Shown here piece by piece: positions 8,349 through 16,376 of a DNA stretch of 64,000 bases. A program made the translations under genes and the position numbers. This DNA is from Tahibacter aquaticus (GTDB lineage Bacteria > Pseudomonadota > Gammaproteobacteria > Xanthomonadales > Rhodanobacteraceae). Within the stretch, counting starts at the first letter, position 1. Every line of letters starts with the position of its first letter. The notes under the pieces were generated by a model, which saw only the letters and a list, made by a program, of their open reading frames with translations, did not search any database and was not told where the DNA came from. The DNA lies in NCBI RefSeq assembly GCF_004363655.1, contig NZ_SNZH01000018.1, positions 62,001-126,000 on the forward strand, read 5' to 3'.

Positions 8349-10729
8349 GTGCGGCAGCACCTTGCATCATCGGTGTGCGGCATCACAGCCCGGTCTGCGC
8401 ACAGCTGGTCGCGCTGCGCATCCGCGCGCTGCGGCCGCGCTATGTGCTGATCGAAGGCCCGGCCGATTTCAATGCACGCCTGGACGAACTGTCGCTGGGG
8501 CATACATTGCCGCTGGCGATCTACAGTTATCTTTCCGGCGCCGGCGTGCAGCGCGGTTCCTGGTCGCCATTCGCCGAGCATTCGCCGGAATGGCAGGCAC
8601 TGGTGATCGCGCGCGAAGTCGGCGCGCAGTTGCGCTTCATCGATCTGCCCGCCTGGCACGATGCGATGTCCGATCTGCCCAACCGCTATGCCGACGCACC
8701 CGAGGCCGCTCATGAGGCGCGCGCCGAAGCCTACGAGCAGGCCTTGGCGGATACGCTGGCGATAGAAGGGCGCGACGCGCTGTGGGATCACCTGTTCGAA
8801 CAGGAACACGATCTGGAAGCCCGCGCGCTGCAATTGCAGACCTATTTCGAGCACCTGCGCGGCGACGACCCGGGCAGCAGCGGCAATCGTGCGCGCGAAG
8901 CGCATATGGCACAGTGGATTGCCTGGGCGATGGCGCGCAACGACGGCGCCGTGCTGGTGGTCTGCGGCGGTTATCACGCGCCAGCGCTGGCGCGGCTGTG
9001 GCCTGCGGCCGCCGCGGCGGCGAGCGCGCACGAGCCCGTAGTGCCGCAGCCACCGGCCAGCGACGCAAGCGATGGCAGCCTGCGCCACGGTTCTTTCCTG
9101 GTGCCCTACAGCTACAAGCGGCTGGACGCGTTCCAGGGCTATGCCTCGGGCATGTCGTCGCCGATGTACTACCAGTGGCTGTGGCAGCACGGCGTGGCTG
9201 CAGCGGGGCTGCAGCTGGTGCGCGAGATTGCCCAGCGTCTGCGCCAGCGCAAGCTGCCCGTATCGACGGCTGACCTGATTGCCGTGCATACGCAGGCACG
9301 GGCTTTGGCGCATTTGCGCGGGCATGCGCAGCCGCTGCGCGTGGACTGGCTCGACGCGGTGGCCGCGTCGCTGGTCAAGGAAGCGCAGCAGGTGCCCTTG
9401 CCGTGGGCGTATCGCGGCGCCATCCGTGCCGGCACCGTGCCGCTGCTGGTCGAAGCCATGGACGTGCTGGCCGGCGATGTGCGCGGCCGCCTGGCGGCGG
9501 GCACGCCGCAGCCGCCGCTGCTCGCGTCAGTGGCGCAGGCACTGGCCGACGTCGGCCTGGAACTGGACGGCGAGCGGCGCGTGGATCTGCTGCAGCAGGG
9601 CGGGCGGGCGCAGAGTCGTGTTTTGCACAGATTGCTTTTGCTGCAGATTCCCGGCGTGGCGCGCAGTCAGGGGCCTGCGCTGGCCTTGTCCGGCGAGCGC
9701 CAGGAATGCTGGCAGCTGAGCCGGCCGCTGGAACAGCAGGCTGCCTTGATCGAGGCCGGCGCCTACGGCGCAACCCTGGCGGATGCGGCGCGGGCGATAC
9801 TGGAAGAGCGGCTGCGTGCCGCGGGCAATGATGTGACGGCGCTGGCCGCAGGCCTGAATGCCGCCGCCTTCGCTGGCCTGGGCGATGTCAGCGAGCGGCT
9901 GCTGCATGATCTGCAGGCTGCCGTGGCGGCAGCGCCGCAACTGGAGCCGCTGGGGCGCGCCCTGGCTGTGCTGCATCCGCTGTTTCGTCACGGCGATCTG
10001 CTTGGCATGGCGGGCACCGCGTTGTTGCGCAGCACTATCGAGGCTGCGTTCGACCGCGCCCTGTGGCTGCTGGAGCCACCGGTGGCGATTGCTGCCGCCG
10101 ACGCGTTCGCGCACCTGAATGCCATGACCGCGCTGCGTGACGTAGTGCGTGCCTATTGGGCCGACGAGGCCGATGGCGCAACGCGGCTGACGCTGGAACC
10201 GCAGCGCGCCCTGGCGGTGTTTCTGCGCAAGGCGCAAAGCCTCGCGTCGGCGGCGCTGAGCCGTGGCGCAGCGCTGGGCGCATTGGTCAGCCTGCCGCAG
10301 GCGGCCGATCGGTTGGATATGCAGGCATTCGATCTGGCCGTGCCCCTGGCCTTGCTGCGCAGCCTGCCGCCCGAGGCGCTGGGCGATGCGCTGGCCGGTT
10401 TGCTGGCGCTGGCGCGGGAGCAGCTGGCCCAGGAAACGGATTTCATTGCCGGCCTGGATGCGCTGGTAACGGTCTTCGACGACGACGATTTCCTGCGCGC
10501 GCTGCCGGCATTGCGCGGTGCGTTCGCCTGGCTGCCGCCGCGCGAGCGCGGCCGGCTGGCGACGGCGGTGCTGCGTCTGCATCAGGCCGGACATCTGGCG
10601 CAGAGCGTGCTGACGGCGCCGCTGCCGGCACGGCTCGACGCCGAGCAGATTGCTGCGGCAGCAAAGCGCGAGCGTCAGGTCTGGCGGCTGCTGGAGCAAT
10701 GGGGCGTGGCTGCGGGAGACGCGCCATGA
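8345..10729 (+). CDS. DUF5682 family protein (YehM-like)
   Basis: A 794-residue protein beginning IIGVRHHSPVCAQLV, followed by YVLIEGPADFN; these are the N-terminal signatures of the DUF5682 family found beside MoxR/VWA gene pairs. The N-terminal 250 residues hold several conserved His and acidic residues (VRHHSP, EGPAD, CGGYHAPA) and resemble in layout the TraB/ChaN-like putative metal hydrolases; that is inference only. The rest is Ala/Leu-rich and probably helical-repeat. No signal peptide or membrane segment. Start and stop both sit in ATGA overlaps with neighbours, implying strictly coupled translation and a stoichiometric complex. It occupies the position of E. coli yehM. Function unknown. 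Confidence 0.85.
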   Translation: MSAAAPCIIGVRHHSPVCAQLVALRIRALRPRYVLIEGPADFNARLDELSLGHTLPLAIYSYLSGAGVQRGSWSPFAEHSPEWQALVIAREVGAQLRFIDLPAWHDAMSDLPNRYADAPEAAHEARAEAYEQALADTLAIEGRDALWDHLFEQEHDLEARALQLQTYFEHLRGDDPGSSGNRAREAHMAQWIAWAMARNDGAVLVVCGGYHAPALARLWPAAAAAASAHEPVVPQPPASDASDGSLRHGSFLVPYSYKRLDAFQGYASGMSSPMYYQWLWQHGVAAAGLQLVREIAQRLRQRKLPVSTADLIAVHTQARALAHLRGHAQPLRVDWLDAVAASLVKEAQQVPLPWAYRGAIRAGTVPLLVEAMDVLAGDVRGRLAAGTPQPPLLASVAQALADVGLELDGERRVDLLQQGGRAQSRVLHRLLLLQIPGVARSQGPALALSGERQECWQLSRPLEQQAALIEAGAYGATLADAARAILEERLRAAGNDVTALAAGLNAAAFAGLGDVSERLLHDLQAAVAAAPQLEPLGRALAVLHPLFRHGDLLGMAGTALLRSTIEAAFDRALWLLEPPVAIAAADAFAHLNAMTALRDVVRAYWADEADGATRLTLEPQRALAVFLRKAQSLASAALSRGAALGALVSLPQAADRLDMQAFDLAVPLALLRSLPPEALGDALAGLLALAREQLAQETDFIAGLDALVTVFDDDDFLRALPALRGAFAWLPPRERGRLATAVLRLHQAGHLAQSVLTAPLPARLDAEQIAAAAKRERQVWRLLEQWGVAAGDAP

Positions 10730-11850
10730 CCTTGAAAATTTCCGCCGCGCTTCAGCGCTGGCGTCTGTTGCTGGGCGAGCCGGCAGAATCGGCACTGGGC
10801 GCACTGCACGGCGAGGCGCAGGCTGCCGACGCGGCACTGGAATGGCTGTATGGCCGCGATCCGGAGCGCGCCAGGCGCGGTGAGCGCAGCGGCGGCCTGG
10901 AACCGTCGCAGCTGAGTACGCCGGACTGGATCAACAACGTGCACCGCCTGTTTCCGCAGGAAGTCATCGAGCGGCTGGAGCGCGATGCGGTAGAGCGCTA
11001 CGGCATCACCGAAGTAGTGACCAATCTGGAGGTGCTGCAGCGCATAGAGCCGTCTTCGGCGCTGCTGCGCGCGGTGTTGCAGACCAAGCACCTGATGAAT
11101 CCGGCGGTACTGGCCGCAGCGCGGCGCATCGTCGCCGAGGTCGTGCGGCGAATCATGGAAAAAATCGCCCACGACGTGCGCCAGGCGTTTTCCGGCACGC
11201 GCGACCGGCGCCGGCGTTCGTCGCTGAAGATCGCGCGCAATTTCGATTTCGCCCGCACCTTGCGCGGCAATCTGGCGCGCTGGGATCCGCAGCGGCGTCG
11301 CCTGTTTATCGATGATCCGGTATTTGTCAGCCGCTCGCGCCGGCATGTAGAGCGCTGGGACATCGTATTGCTGATCGACCAGAGCGGCTCCATGGTCGAT
11401 TCGGTCATCCATTCGGCGGTGATGGCGGCCTGCCTGTGGCAGTTGCCCGGCATGACCACGCACCTGGTCGCGTTCGACACCATGGTGGTCGATCTGACCC
11501 GCGATGTGGCCGATCCGGTGGAATTGTTGATGAAGGTACAACTGGGCGGTGGCACCGACATCGCCAAGGCGGTCGGCTACGCGCAGGGGCTGATTGGCAA
11601 TCCCGGCCGCAGCATTGTCGTGCTGGTCAGCGATTTCTACGAAGGCGGCGATGCAGGCGAACTGGTGCGGCGCGTACAGGCGCTGGTACAAGGCGGCACC
11701 AAGGTGCTGGGCCTCGCCGCCTTGGATGCACAGGCCAAGCCGAACTACGACCGCGAAACCGCGGCGCGACTGGTCAAGGTTGGCGCACAGGTCGGTGCGA
11801 TGACGCCGGGCGAGCTGGCGAGCTGGCTGGCGGAGAAACTGCACGCATGA
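10726..11850 (+). CDS. VWA domain protein (YehP-like)
   Basis: A 374-residue protein whose C-terminal half (about 212-370) is a von Willebrand factor A domain with a complete metal-ion-dependent adhesion site: D218-x-S220-x-S222 (DQSGS), T277 (GGGTD) and D303 (VSDFYEGGD). The N-terminal 200 residues are helical and basic (a TRDRRRRSS stretch near 160) and probably bind the other cluster proteins. Without signal peptide or membrane anchor it should be cytoplasmic, as expected for the VWA partner of a MoxR ATPase. It overlaps both neighbours by ATGA. Equivalent by position and domain to E. coli YehP. Confidence 0.9.
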   Translation: MTLKISAALQRWRLLLGEPAESALGALHGEAQAADAALEWLYGRDPERARRGERSGGLEPSQLSTPDWINNVHRLFPQEVIERLERDAVERYGITEVVTNLEVLQRIEPSSALLRAVLQTKHLMNPAVLAAARRIVAEVVRRIMEKIAHDVRQAFSGTRDRRRRSSLKIARNFDFARTLRGNLARWDPQRRRLFIDDPVFVSRSRRHVERWDIVLLIDQSGSMVDSVIHSAVMAACLWQLPGMTTHLVAFDTMVVDLTRDVADPVELLMKVQLGGGTDIAKAVGYAQGLIGNPGRSIVVLVSDFYEGGDAGELVRRVQALVQGGTKVLGLAALDAQAKPNYDRETAARLVKVGAQVGAMTPGELASWLAEKLHA

Positions 11851-13949
11851 ACCTGCGCCAGGATCTGATCGAACTGAGCATCGAGGCGCTGACTGCGCTG
11901 GCCAATGCGGGCTTCGTCAAGCGTGCGCAGAAGGATCTGGCCGAAGGCCGTCTGCCGCAGATCGAGTACGCCGACGACGGCTGCGTGCGCGCGCGCTACG
12001 AAGACGGCCATTGCGCCAGTCTGGCGGCGGCCAAGTCGCTGCGCGAGGCGTTGTGCACGTGTCCTGCGACGGGGCTTTGTCGTCACCGGGTGACCCTGGT
12101 GCTGGCGTACCAGCAGTGGGTGCGTGCGCAACAGCCTGCGCTTGACGACAGTGCGGGACCGGTGGCGGAAAGCGGGGCCGAAACCGCCTGGAGTCCCGGC
12201 GAGTTCGACGATGCGGCGCTGGCCGCCGCGTTGGCGCCCAGCGTGCTGGAACAGGCGACGCGCCTGGCAGCGGCCAGGCCGGTCATCCGCCTGCAGGCGT
12301 GGCATCCGCAGGCGACCGCGCCGATTGCGCATTTGCCATTGTGCAATGTGCGTTTTTTTTCCCGGCGCAATCTTTCCCACGCGCGCTGCGATTGCCGCCT
12401 CGGTGGCAGCTGCGAGCACGTAGCGCTGGCGGTATGGGCATTCCGCCAGGCCGGTGGCCTGGCCGACGCGACCTTAGCGCTGACGCCACGGCATGCGGCA
12501 GCGGTCCGCAGCACTGCGTTCGGGCCGGCAGAGCAGGACATCGAGTCGGCGGTAGCGCGCCTGCTGCGCCGGCTTTGGCTGGACGGCAGCAGCCAGGATC
12601 TGGCACCGCTGGACGCCGAGTTTGCGGGCCTGCGCGAGCGTCTGAGCGCGCTGGGCTGGCGTTGGCTGCTGGAATGCCTGGACGAGCTGTACAACCTGCT
12701 GCTGGACCAGGCGGGTCGTTCCAGCCGCTTCGATCCACAGCGCCTGGTGGCGGTCATGGCCGAATTGCAGGCGCGATTGTCCGCCGCACGCTCGGCTGCG
12801 CAGCAAGCGGCACCCCTGATTCCGGCCAGCCAGATCCTTGGCCTCGGGGTGCGTGGCGAAGTAGCGCTGGAACATCTCAAACTGGTTTCGCTGGGCCTGC
12901 AGTGCTGGAGCGACGAGCATCAGGACGGTGCGCGCGTATTGTTCGCCGACCCCGATACCTTGGCGGTCACCGTGCTGGAGCGCAGTTGGGTGCGGGGCGA
13001 TGGCGATACGCCGACGCCGATCCTGAATCGCCGCGTGGCCGGCCAAAGCCTGCGCCAGTTGGCTTGCGCCCAGGTGGTCACGCGCGGCGCCAAGCGGCGC
13101 GCGAACGGCCTGATCGACATTGCGGCGCTGGCGCGACAGACCCAGGTGCTGCCGCTGTCGGCGCAGTCCTGGGAAGGCTTGGCGGCGCCGTTGCGTCAGC
13201 CTGGTGGTGCTGCGCTGGCCAGCCATCTCGGGCAGGCCTCGCCGGATTTCGTGCGTCCGCGCCAGGCGGTTGTCCAGGTACATGTGCTGCCGGTAGCGGC
13301 GGTGGAACACTGGGGCTGGGATGCGGCGACGCAGACCTTGTACGCGCGTCTGCTTTGTTGCGAGGACGCAGAGAAAGCCCAGCCTGGCGACTCGGTACAA
13401 CTGGCCATGCCGCATGTGCCCGCGGCGGTGTCGGCGGTCGATGCACTGGCCCTGGTCTTGAGCGATGTGGCCGATCCGCCCCAGCGCATTGCCGGGCTGG
13501 CGAGCCTGCGCGAAGGTCGGGTCTGGCTGACGCCATTGGCGGTGCTCACGCGTGAGCGCGCCGTAGTGCTGCAGGCCGGTGCCGCCGCTGTGCAGCGGCT
13601 CGACCTGCAGCCGCTGCAGCTGGTTAGCGCGGGATTGGCGGCTCTGCTCGACCGGATTTTCGAAGAGATTGTCGTATGGGCGCGCCAGGGCCTGCGCCAT
13701 CAGCCGGCGACAGCGCTGCAGCGCGCGCAGGGGCTGGCGAACGAACTGGCGAGCCACGGCCTGGAACGCTCGGCGGAGCTGATGCAGCAGATATTGGCCG
13801 AGTGGCGCGGCGCTACTTCCGCAGCGTTGTCATACCAACTGACGACACTGGTGCTGCTATTGCAAGGATTGCTACATGGTGCTGTCGAGGAGGGGGCGGC
13901 ACCACCAGTGGCATCGCTTATACCCGTAGAAGACGCAGGAAACATTTGA
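11847..13949 (+). CDS. SWIM zinc-finger protein with two SWIM motifs (YehQ-like)
   Basis: A 700-residue protein with two CxC...CxH zinc motifs: C70/C72/C78/H80 (CTCPATGLCRH) and C181/C183/C189/H191 (CDCRLGGSCEH). SWIM fingers are generally DNA- or protein-binding. The remaining 500 residues have no recognised catalytic motif; a C-terminal helical region could be the interaction surface. Its start overlaps the VWA stop by four bases, making it the last gene of the coupled MoxR-DUF5682-VWA-SWIM unit. A run of eight T lies at 12353-12360 between the two fingers, within the coding frame. It matches E. coli YehQ in position. Role in the cluster is unknown; target recognition is a reasonable inference. 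Confidence 0.87.
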   Translation: MNLRQDLIELSIEALTALANAGFVKRAQKDLAEGRLPQIEYADDGCVRARYEDGHCASLAAAKSLREALCTCPATGLCRHRVTLVLAYQQWVRAQQPALDDSAGPVAESGAETAWSPGEFDDAALAAALAPSVLEQATRLAAARPVIRLQAWHPQATAPIAHLPLCNVRFFSRRNLSHARCDCRLGGSCEHVALAVWAFRQAGGLADATLALTPRHAAAVRSTAFGPAEQDIESAVARLLRRLWLDGSSQDLAPLDAEFAGLRERLSALGWRWLLECLDELYNLLLDQAGRSSRFDPQRLVAVMAELQARLSAARSAAQQAAPLIPASQILGLGVRGEVALEHLKLVSLGLQCWSDEHQDGARVLFADPDTLAVTVLERSWVRGDGDTPTPILNRRVAGQSLRQLACAQVVTRGAKRRANGLIDIAALARQTQVLPLSAQSWEGLAAPLRQPGGAALASHLGQASPDFVRPRQAVVQVHVLPVAAVEHWGWDAATQTLYARLLCCEDAEKAQPGDSVQLAMPHVPAAVSAVDALALVLSDVADPPQRIAGLASLREGRVWLTPLAVLTRERAVVLQAGAAAVQRLDLQPLQLVSAGLAALLDRIFEEIVVWARQGLRHQPATALQRAQGLANELASHGLERSAELMQQILAEWRGATSAALSYQLTTLVLLLQGLLHGAVEEGAAPPVASLIPVEDAGNI

Positions 13950-13975
13950 ATATTCAACAACTTGAATGTTTTTGG
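13940..13975 (+). terminator. Weak hairpin after the SWIM gene, possible terminator
   Basis: AAACATT just before the SWIM stop codon can pair with AATGTTT some 20 bases later, followed by TTT; a perfect 12-base palindrome TTGAATATTCAA (13946-13957) lies in the loop region and overlaps the stop. The stem is AT-only, so it is weak for an intrinsic terminator and may instead be an operator-like dyad near the rpoH promoter. Confidence 0.25.
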
Positions 13976-14037
13976 CGATTGTGTCGCAGTCGCGTAATAA
14001 TCAATTCACGAGACGCTAACCCTTTTTCTGTACTTGC

Positions 14038-14046
14038 TGGTACACT
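14038..14046 (+). promoter_or_regulatory. Possible extended -10 promoter for rpoH
   Basis: TGG followed by TACACT (14041-14046) fits an extended -10 element (TGnTATAAT, four of six in the hexamer). No good -35 is visible 16-18 bases upstream. A start near 14053 would give a leader of about 95 bases that contains the CIRCE operator. Moderate to low confidence. Confidence 0.35.
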
Positions 14047-14092
14047 AATCGCCGTTCGCACGGTGAAACCCAACTGGGAACTCCCGTCGGAT

Positions 14093-14119
14093 TTAGCACT
14101 CATACCTGACGAGTGCTAA
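14093..14119 (+). promoter_or_regulatory. Perfect CIRCE operator (HrcA site) in the rpoH leader
   Basis: TTAGCACTC, nine bases, then GAGTGCTAA: an exact match to the CIRCE consensus with the standard N9 spacer. CIRCE is bound by the heat-shock repressor HrcA, usually in front of groESL or dnaK. Here it ends 29 bases before the rpoH ATG, between the likely promoter and the gene, so it should repress rpoH transcription or act in the mRNA leader. Neither hrcA nor a chaperone gene lies within the window. Confidence 0.93.
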
Positions 14120-14148
14120 CCTAGTTCCAGAATTGGAGGTTTCAAGCC

Positions 14149-15018
14149 ATGAGCGAAGCGCTTGCCCTAGTCAGCAACAACCTGCCGATTCCGAGTGCAC
14201 TGGGCAGCCTTGAGGCTTACATCAGCGCCACGCATCGGGTTCCGATGCTGACGCAGGACGAGGAACAAGAACTGGCCGAACGCCTGCGTCGCGATAGCGA
14301 TCTCGATGCGGCCAAGCGCCTGGTTCTTTCCCACCTGCGTTTTGTCGTACATGTAGCACGCGGTTACCAGGGTTACGGTCTGCCGCTTGGCGATCTGGTG
14401 CAGGAAGGCAATATCGGTCTCATGAAGGCGGTCAAGCGCTTCGATCCCACCTTGGGCGTGCGCCTGGTTTCCTTCGCCGTGCACTGGATTCGCGCAGAAA
14501 TGCATGAGTTCATCCTGCGCAACTGGCGCATCGTCAAGGTCGCCACGACCAAGGCGCAGCGCAAGCTGTTCTTCAATCTGCGCAAGTCGAAGAAGCGTCT
14601 GGGCTGGTTGACGCATGAGGAAGCGCAGACGGTCGCGAAGGAGCTCGGCGTGCCGCTGGCAACCGTGCTGGAAATGGAATCGCGCCTGTCCGGCCGCGAC
14701 GTCGGCTTCGACGCGCCCAGCGACAGCGGTGACGACGATGCGCCGCCTGCTCCGGTGGCCTATCTGGTCGACCACACCGCCGATCCCTACCAGACGCTGG
14801 CCAACGACGACCAGGAAGAATCGCAGCTGGAATCGCTGCGCGAAGGCATGGCCCGTCTGGACCAGCGTTCCCGCGACATCGTCACCCGGCGCTGGTTGCG
14901 CGACGGCGAGAAGGCAACGCTGCAGGAACTGGCCGACGAGTACGGTGTTTCCGCCGAGCGCATCCGCCAGATCGAAGCGAATGCCATGAAGAAGATGCGC
15001 GCGCTGTTCGTCGCCTGA
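14149..15018 (+). CDS. rpoH: RNA polymerase heat-shock sigma factor RpoH (sigma-32)
   Basis: Directs RNA polymerase to heat-shock promoters. The 289-residue protein has the usual sigma-32 layout: region 1.2 ([13 protein letters not shown]), region 2 ([50 protein letters not shown]), the RpoH-specific segment ([14 protein letters not shown]) and region 4 with its helix-turn-helix ([19 protein letters not shown]). The ATG follows TTGGAGG at a proper spacing. A perfect CIRCE site in the leader suggests HrcA control, and a strong terminator follows, so rpoH is probably monocistronic. ftsEX, its usual neighbour, is 12.5 kb upstream. Confidence 0.97.
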   Translation: MSEALALVSNNLPIPSALGSLEAYISATHRVPMLTQDEEQELAERLRRDSDLDAAKRLVLSHLRFVVHVARGYQGYGLPLGDLVQEGNIGLMKAVKRFDPTLGVRLVSFAVHWIRAEMHEFILRNWRIVKVATTKAQRKLFFNLRKSKKRLGWLTHEEAQTVAKELGVPLATVLEMESRLSGRDVGFDAPSDSGDDDAPPAPVAYLVDHTADPYQTLANDDQEESQLESLREGMARLDQRSRDIVTRRWLRDGEKATLQELADEYGVSAERIRQIEANAMKKMRALFVA

Positions 15019-15044
15019 TTCTTCGTTACAGCAAGACGATGGAC

Positions 15045-15072
15045 AAACGGCCCCGCGAGGGGCCGTTTTTTT
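15045..15072 (+). terminator. Rho-independent terminator of rpoH
   Basis: A perfect 10-bp stem, AAACGGCCCC / GGGGCCGTTT, with a GCGA tetraloop and a run of seven T at 15066-15072. It lies 27 bases after the rpoH stop. The converging ndh gene ends at 15090, and the hairpin could also serve that strand because of the A-rich 5' side. Confidence 0.93.
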
Positions 15073-15089
15073 GCGCGGGCAGGATTCGC

Positions 15090-16355
15090 CTAGCCGTCGC
15101 CGGCGTGCTTCTGCCCGACAATGATTCGGGCGTGGCGCTGATAGGTCCAGTACGACCAGCTCCAGTTGATCAACACGATCAGGCGGCTGCGGAAACCGAT
15201 CAGAAACAGCACGTGGATGAACAGCCAGAACCACCAGGCCACGATGCCGGACAGGCGTATGCGGCCCAGGTCGGCGACGGCGGCCATGCGGCCGATAGTG
15301 GCGAGTGAGCCCGCATCGCTGTAGCGGAAGGCCGCCGGGGTTTCGCCGCGCAGGCGTTGCCGTATCGCCCGTGCCGCATGCGTACCCATCTGCTTGGCGG
15401 CCGGAGCCACGCCGGGTACGGGGCGACCGTCCTGCTGCTTGCTCGCCAGGTCGCCGATGACCAGGATTTCCGGGTTACCGGGCAGGCTCAGGTCGTCCTC
15501 GACGACGACGCGGCCAGCCTTGTCCAAGGGTACGTCCAGGCTGCGTCCCAGCGGCGACGCGGCCACGCCGGCCGCCCACAGCACGGTGTGCGCGGCGATG
15601 CGCTGCTCGCCCAGGGCGATACCCTGGGCATCGACGGCGGTGACCGGCTTGCCCGTGTGCACTTCCACGCCCAGACGCTGCAGTTGGCGCGTGGCCTTGG
15701 CCGACAGTTCCTCGGGCAGGGCCGACAGCACGCGCGGGCCGGCCTCGACCAGCAACACGCGCGCTGCGGCCGGATTGCTGCGGCGGAATTCGCGCCGCAG
15801 CGTATGCCGGGCGATTTCCGCCAGCGTGCCGGCCAGTTCCACACCGGTCGGGCCGCCGCCGATCACGACAAAGTTGAGCCAGGCCGCGCGCCGGGTCTCG
15901 TCGGTCTCGGCTTCGGCGCGTTCGAACGCCGTCAATACGCGGCGGCGGATGACCAGGGCGTCGTCCAGCGTCTTCAGGCCGGGCGCGAACTCGGCCCAGT
16001 CGTCATGGCCGAAGTAGGCGTGGCGCGCACCGCTGGCGACGATGAGGAAGTCATACGCAAGCTCGCTGCCGTCGACGCAGCGGACTCGCCGGTTGGCTTT
16101 GTCGATCGCGCTCACTTCGTTCAGCAGCACGGTCGCATTGGCCTGGCGCCGCAGGATATGCCGCAGCGGCGCGGCGATGTCGGGCATGGACAGGCCGGCG
16201 GTGGCGACCTGGTACAGCAGCGGCTGGAACAGATGGTGATTGACCCGGTCGATCAGGCTGATGCGCACCTTCGCCGTGGCCAGGCCGCGGGCGGCCCACA
16301 GCCCGCCGAAACCCCCGCCGATAATAACCACATGTGGATAATTTTCCGTCTGCAT
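15090..16355 (-). CDS. ndh: Type II NADH:quinone oxidoreductase
   Basis: Non-proton-pumping membrane-peripheral flavoenzyme passing electrons from NADH to quinone. The 421-residue protein has an N-terminal FAD-binding Rossmann motif (VVIIGGGFGG, residues 9-18), the quinone/FAD motif HHLFQPLLYQVA, a second NADH-binding Rossmann motif (VVIGGGPTGVELAG, near 165) and the ATG/GD motif (LVIGDLA). The hydrophobic C-terminus (WWFWLFIHVLFLIGF region) is the membrane-anchoring part found in bacterial NDH-2. It is transcribed toward rpoH, 21 bp after priA on the same strand, so the two could be co-transcribed. Confidence 0.92.
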   Translation of the reverse strand: MQTENYPHVVIIGGGFGGLWAARGLATAKVRISLIDRVNHHLFQPLLYQVATAGLSMPDIAAPLRHILRRQANATVLLNEVSAIDKANRRVRCVDGSELAYDFLIVASGARHAYFGHDDWAEFAPGLKTLDDALVIRRRVLTAFERAEAETDETRRAAWLNFVVIGGGPTGVELAGTLAEIARHTLRREFRRSNPAAARVLLVEAGPRVLSALPEELSAKATRQLQRLGVEVHTGKPVTAVDAQGIALGEQRIAAHTVLWAAGVAASPLGRSLDVPLDKAGRVVVEDDLSLPGNPEILVIGDLASKQQDGRPVPGVAPAAKQMGTHAARAIRQRLRGETPAAFRYSDAGSLATIGRMAAVADLGRIRLSGIVAWWFWLFIHVLFLIGFRSRLIVLINWSWSYWTYQRHARIIVGQKHAGDG

Positions 16356-16376
16356 GACTTGCTCACTGGATTGCCT

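Noticed and set aside
14061..14090. Possible sigma-32-type promoter (GGTGAAA, 14 bases, CCCGTC)
   Set aside because: The -10 region departs from CCCCATnT; chance match cannot be excluded.
14077..14104. Possible sigma-E-type promoter before rpoH (GGAACT, 17 bases, TCATA)
   Set aside because: The boxes match only loosely and overlap the CIRCE arms; too weak to list as a feature.
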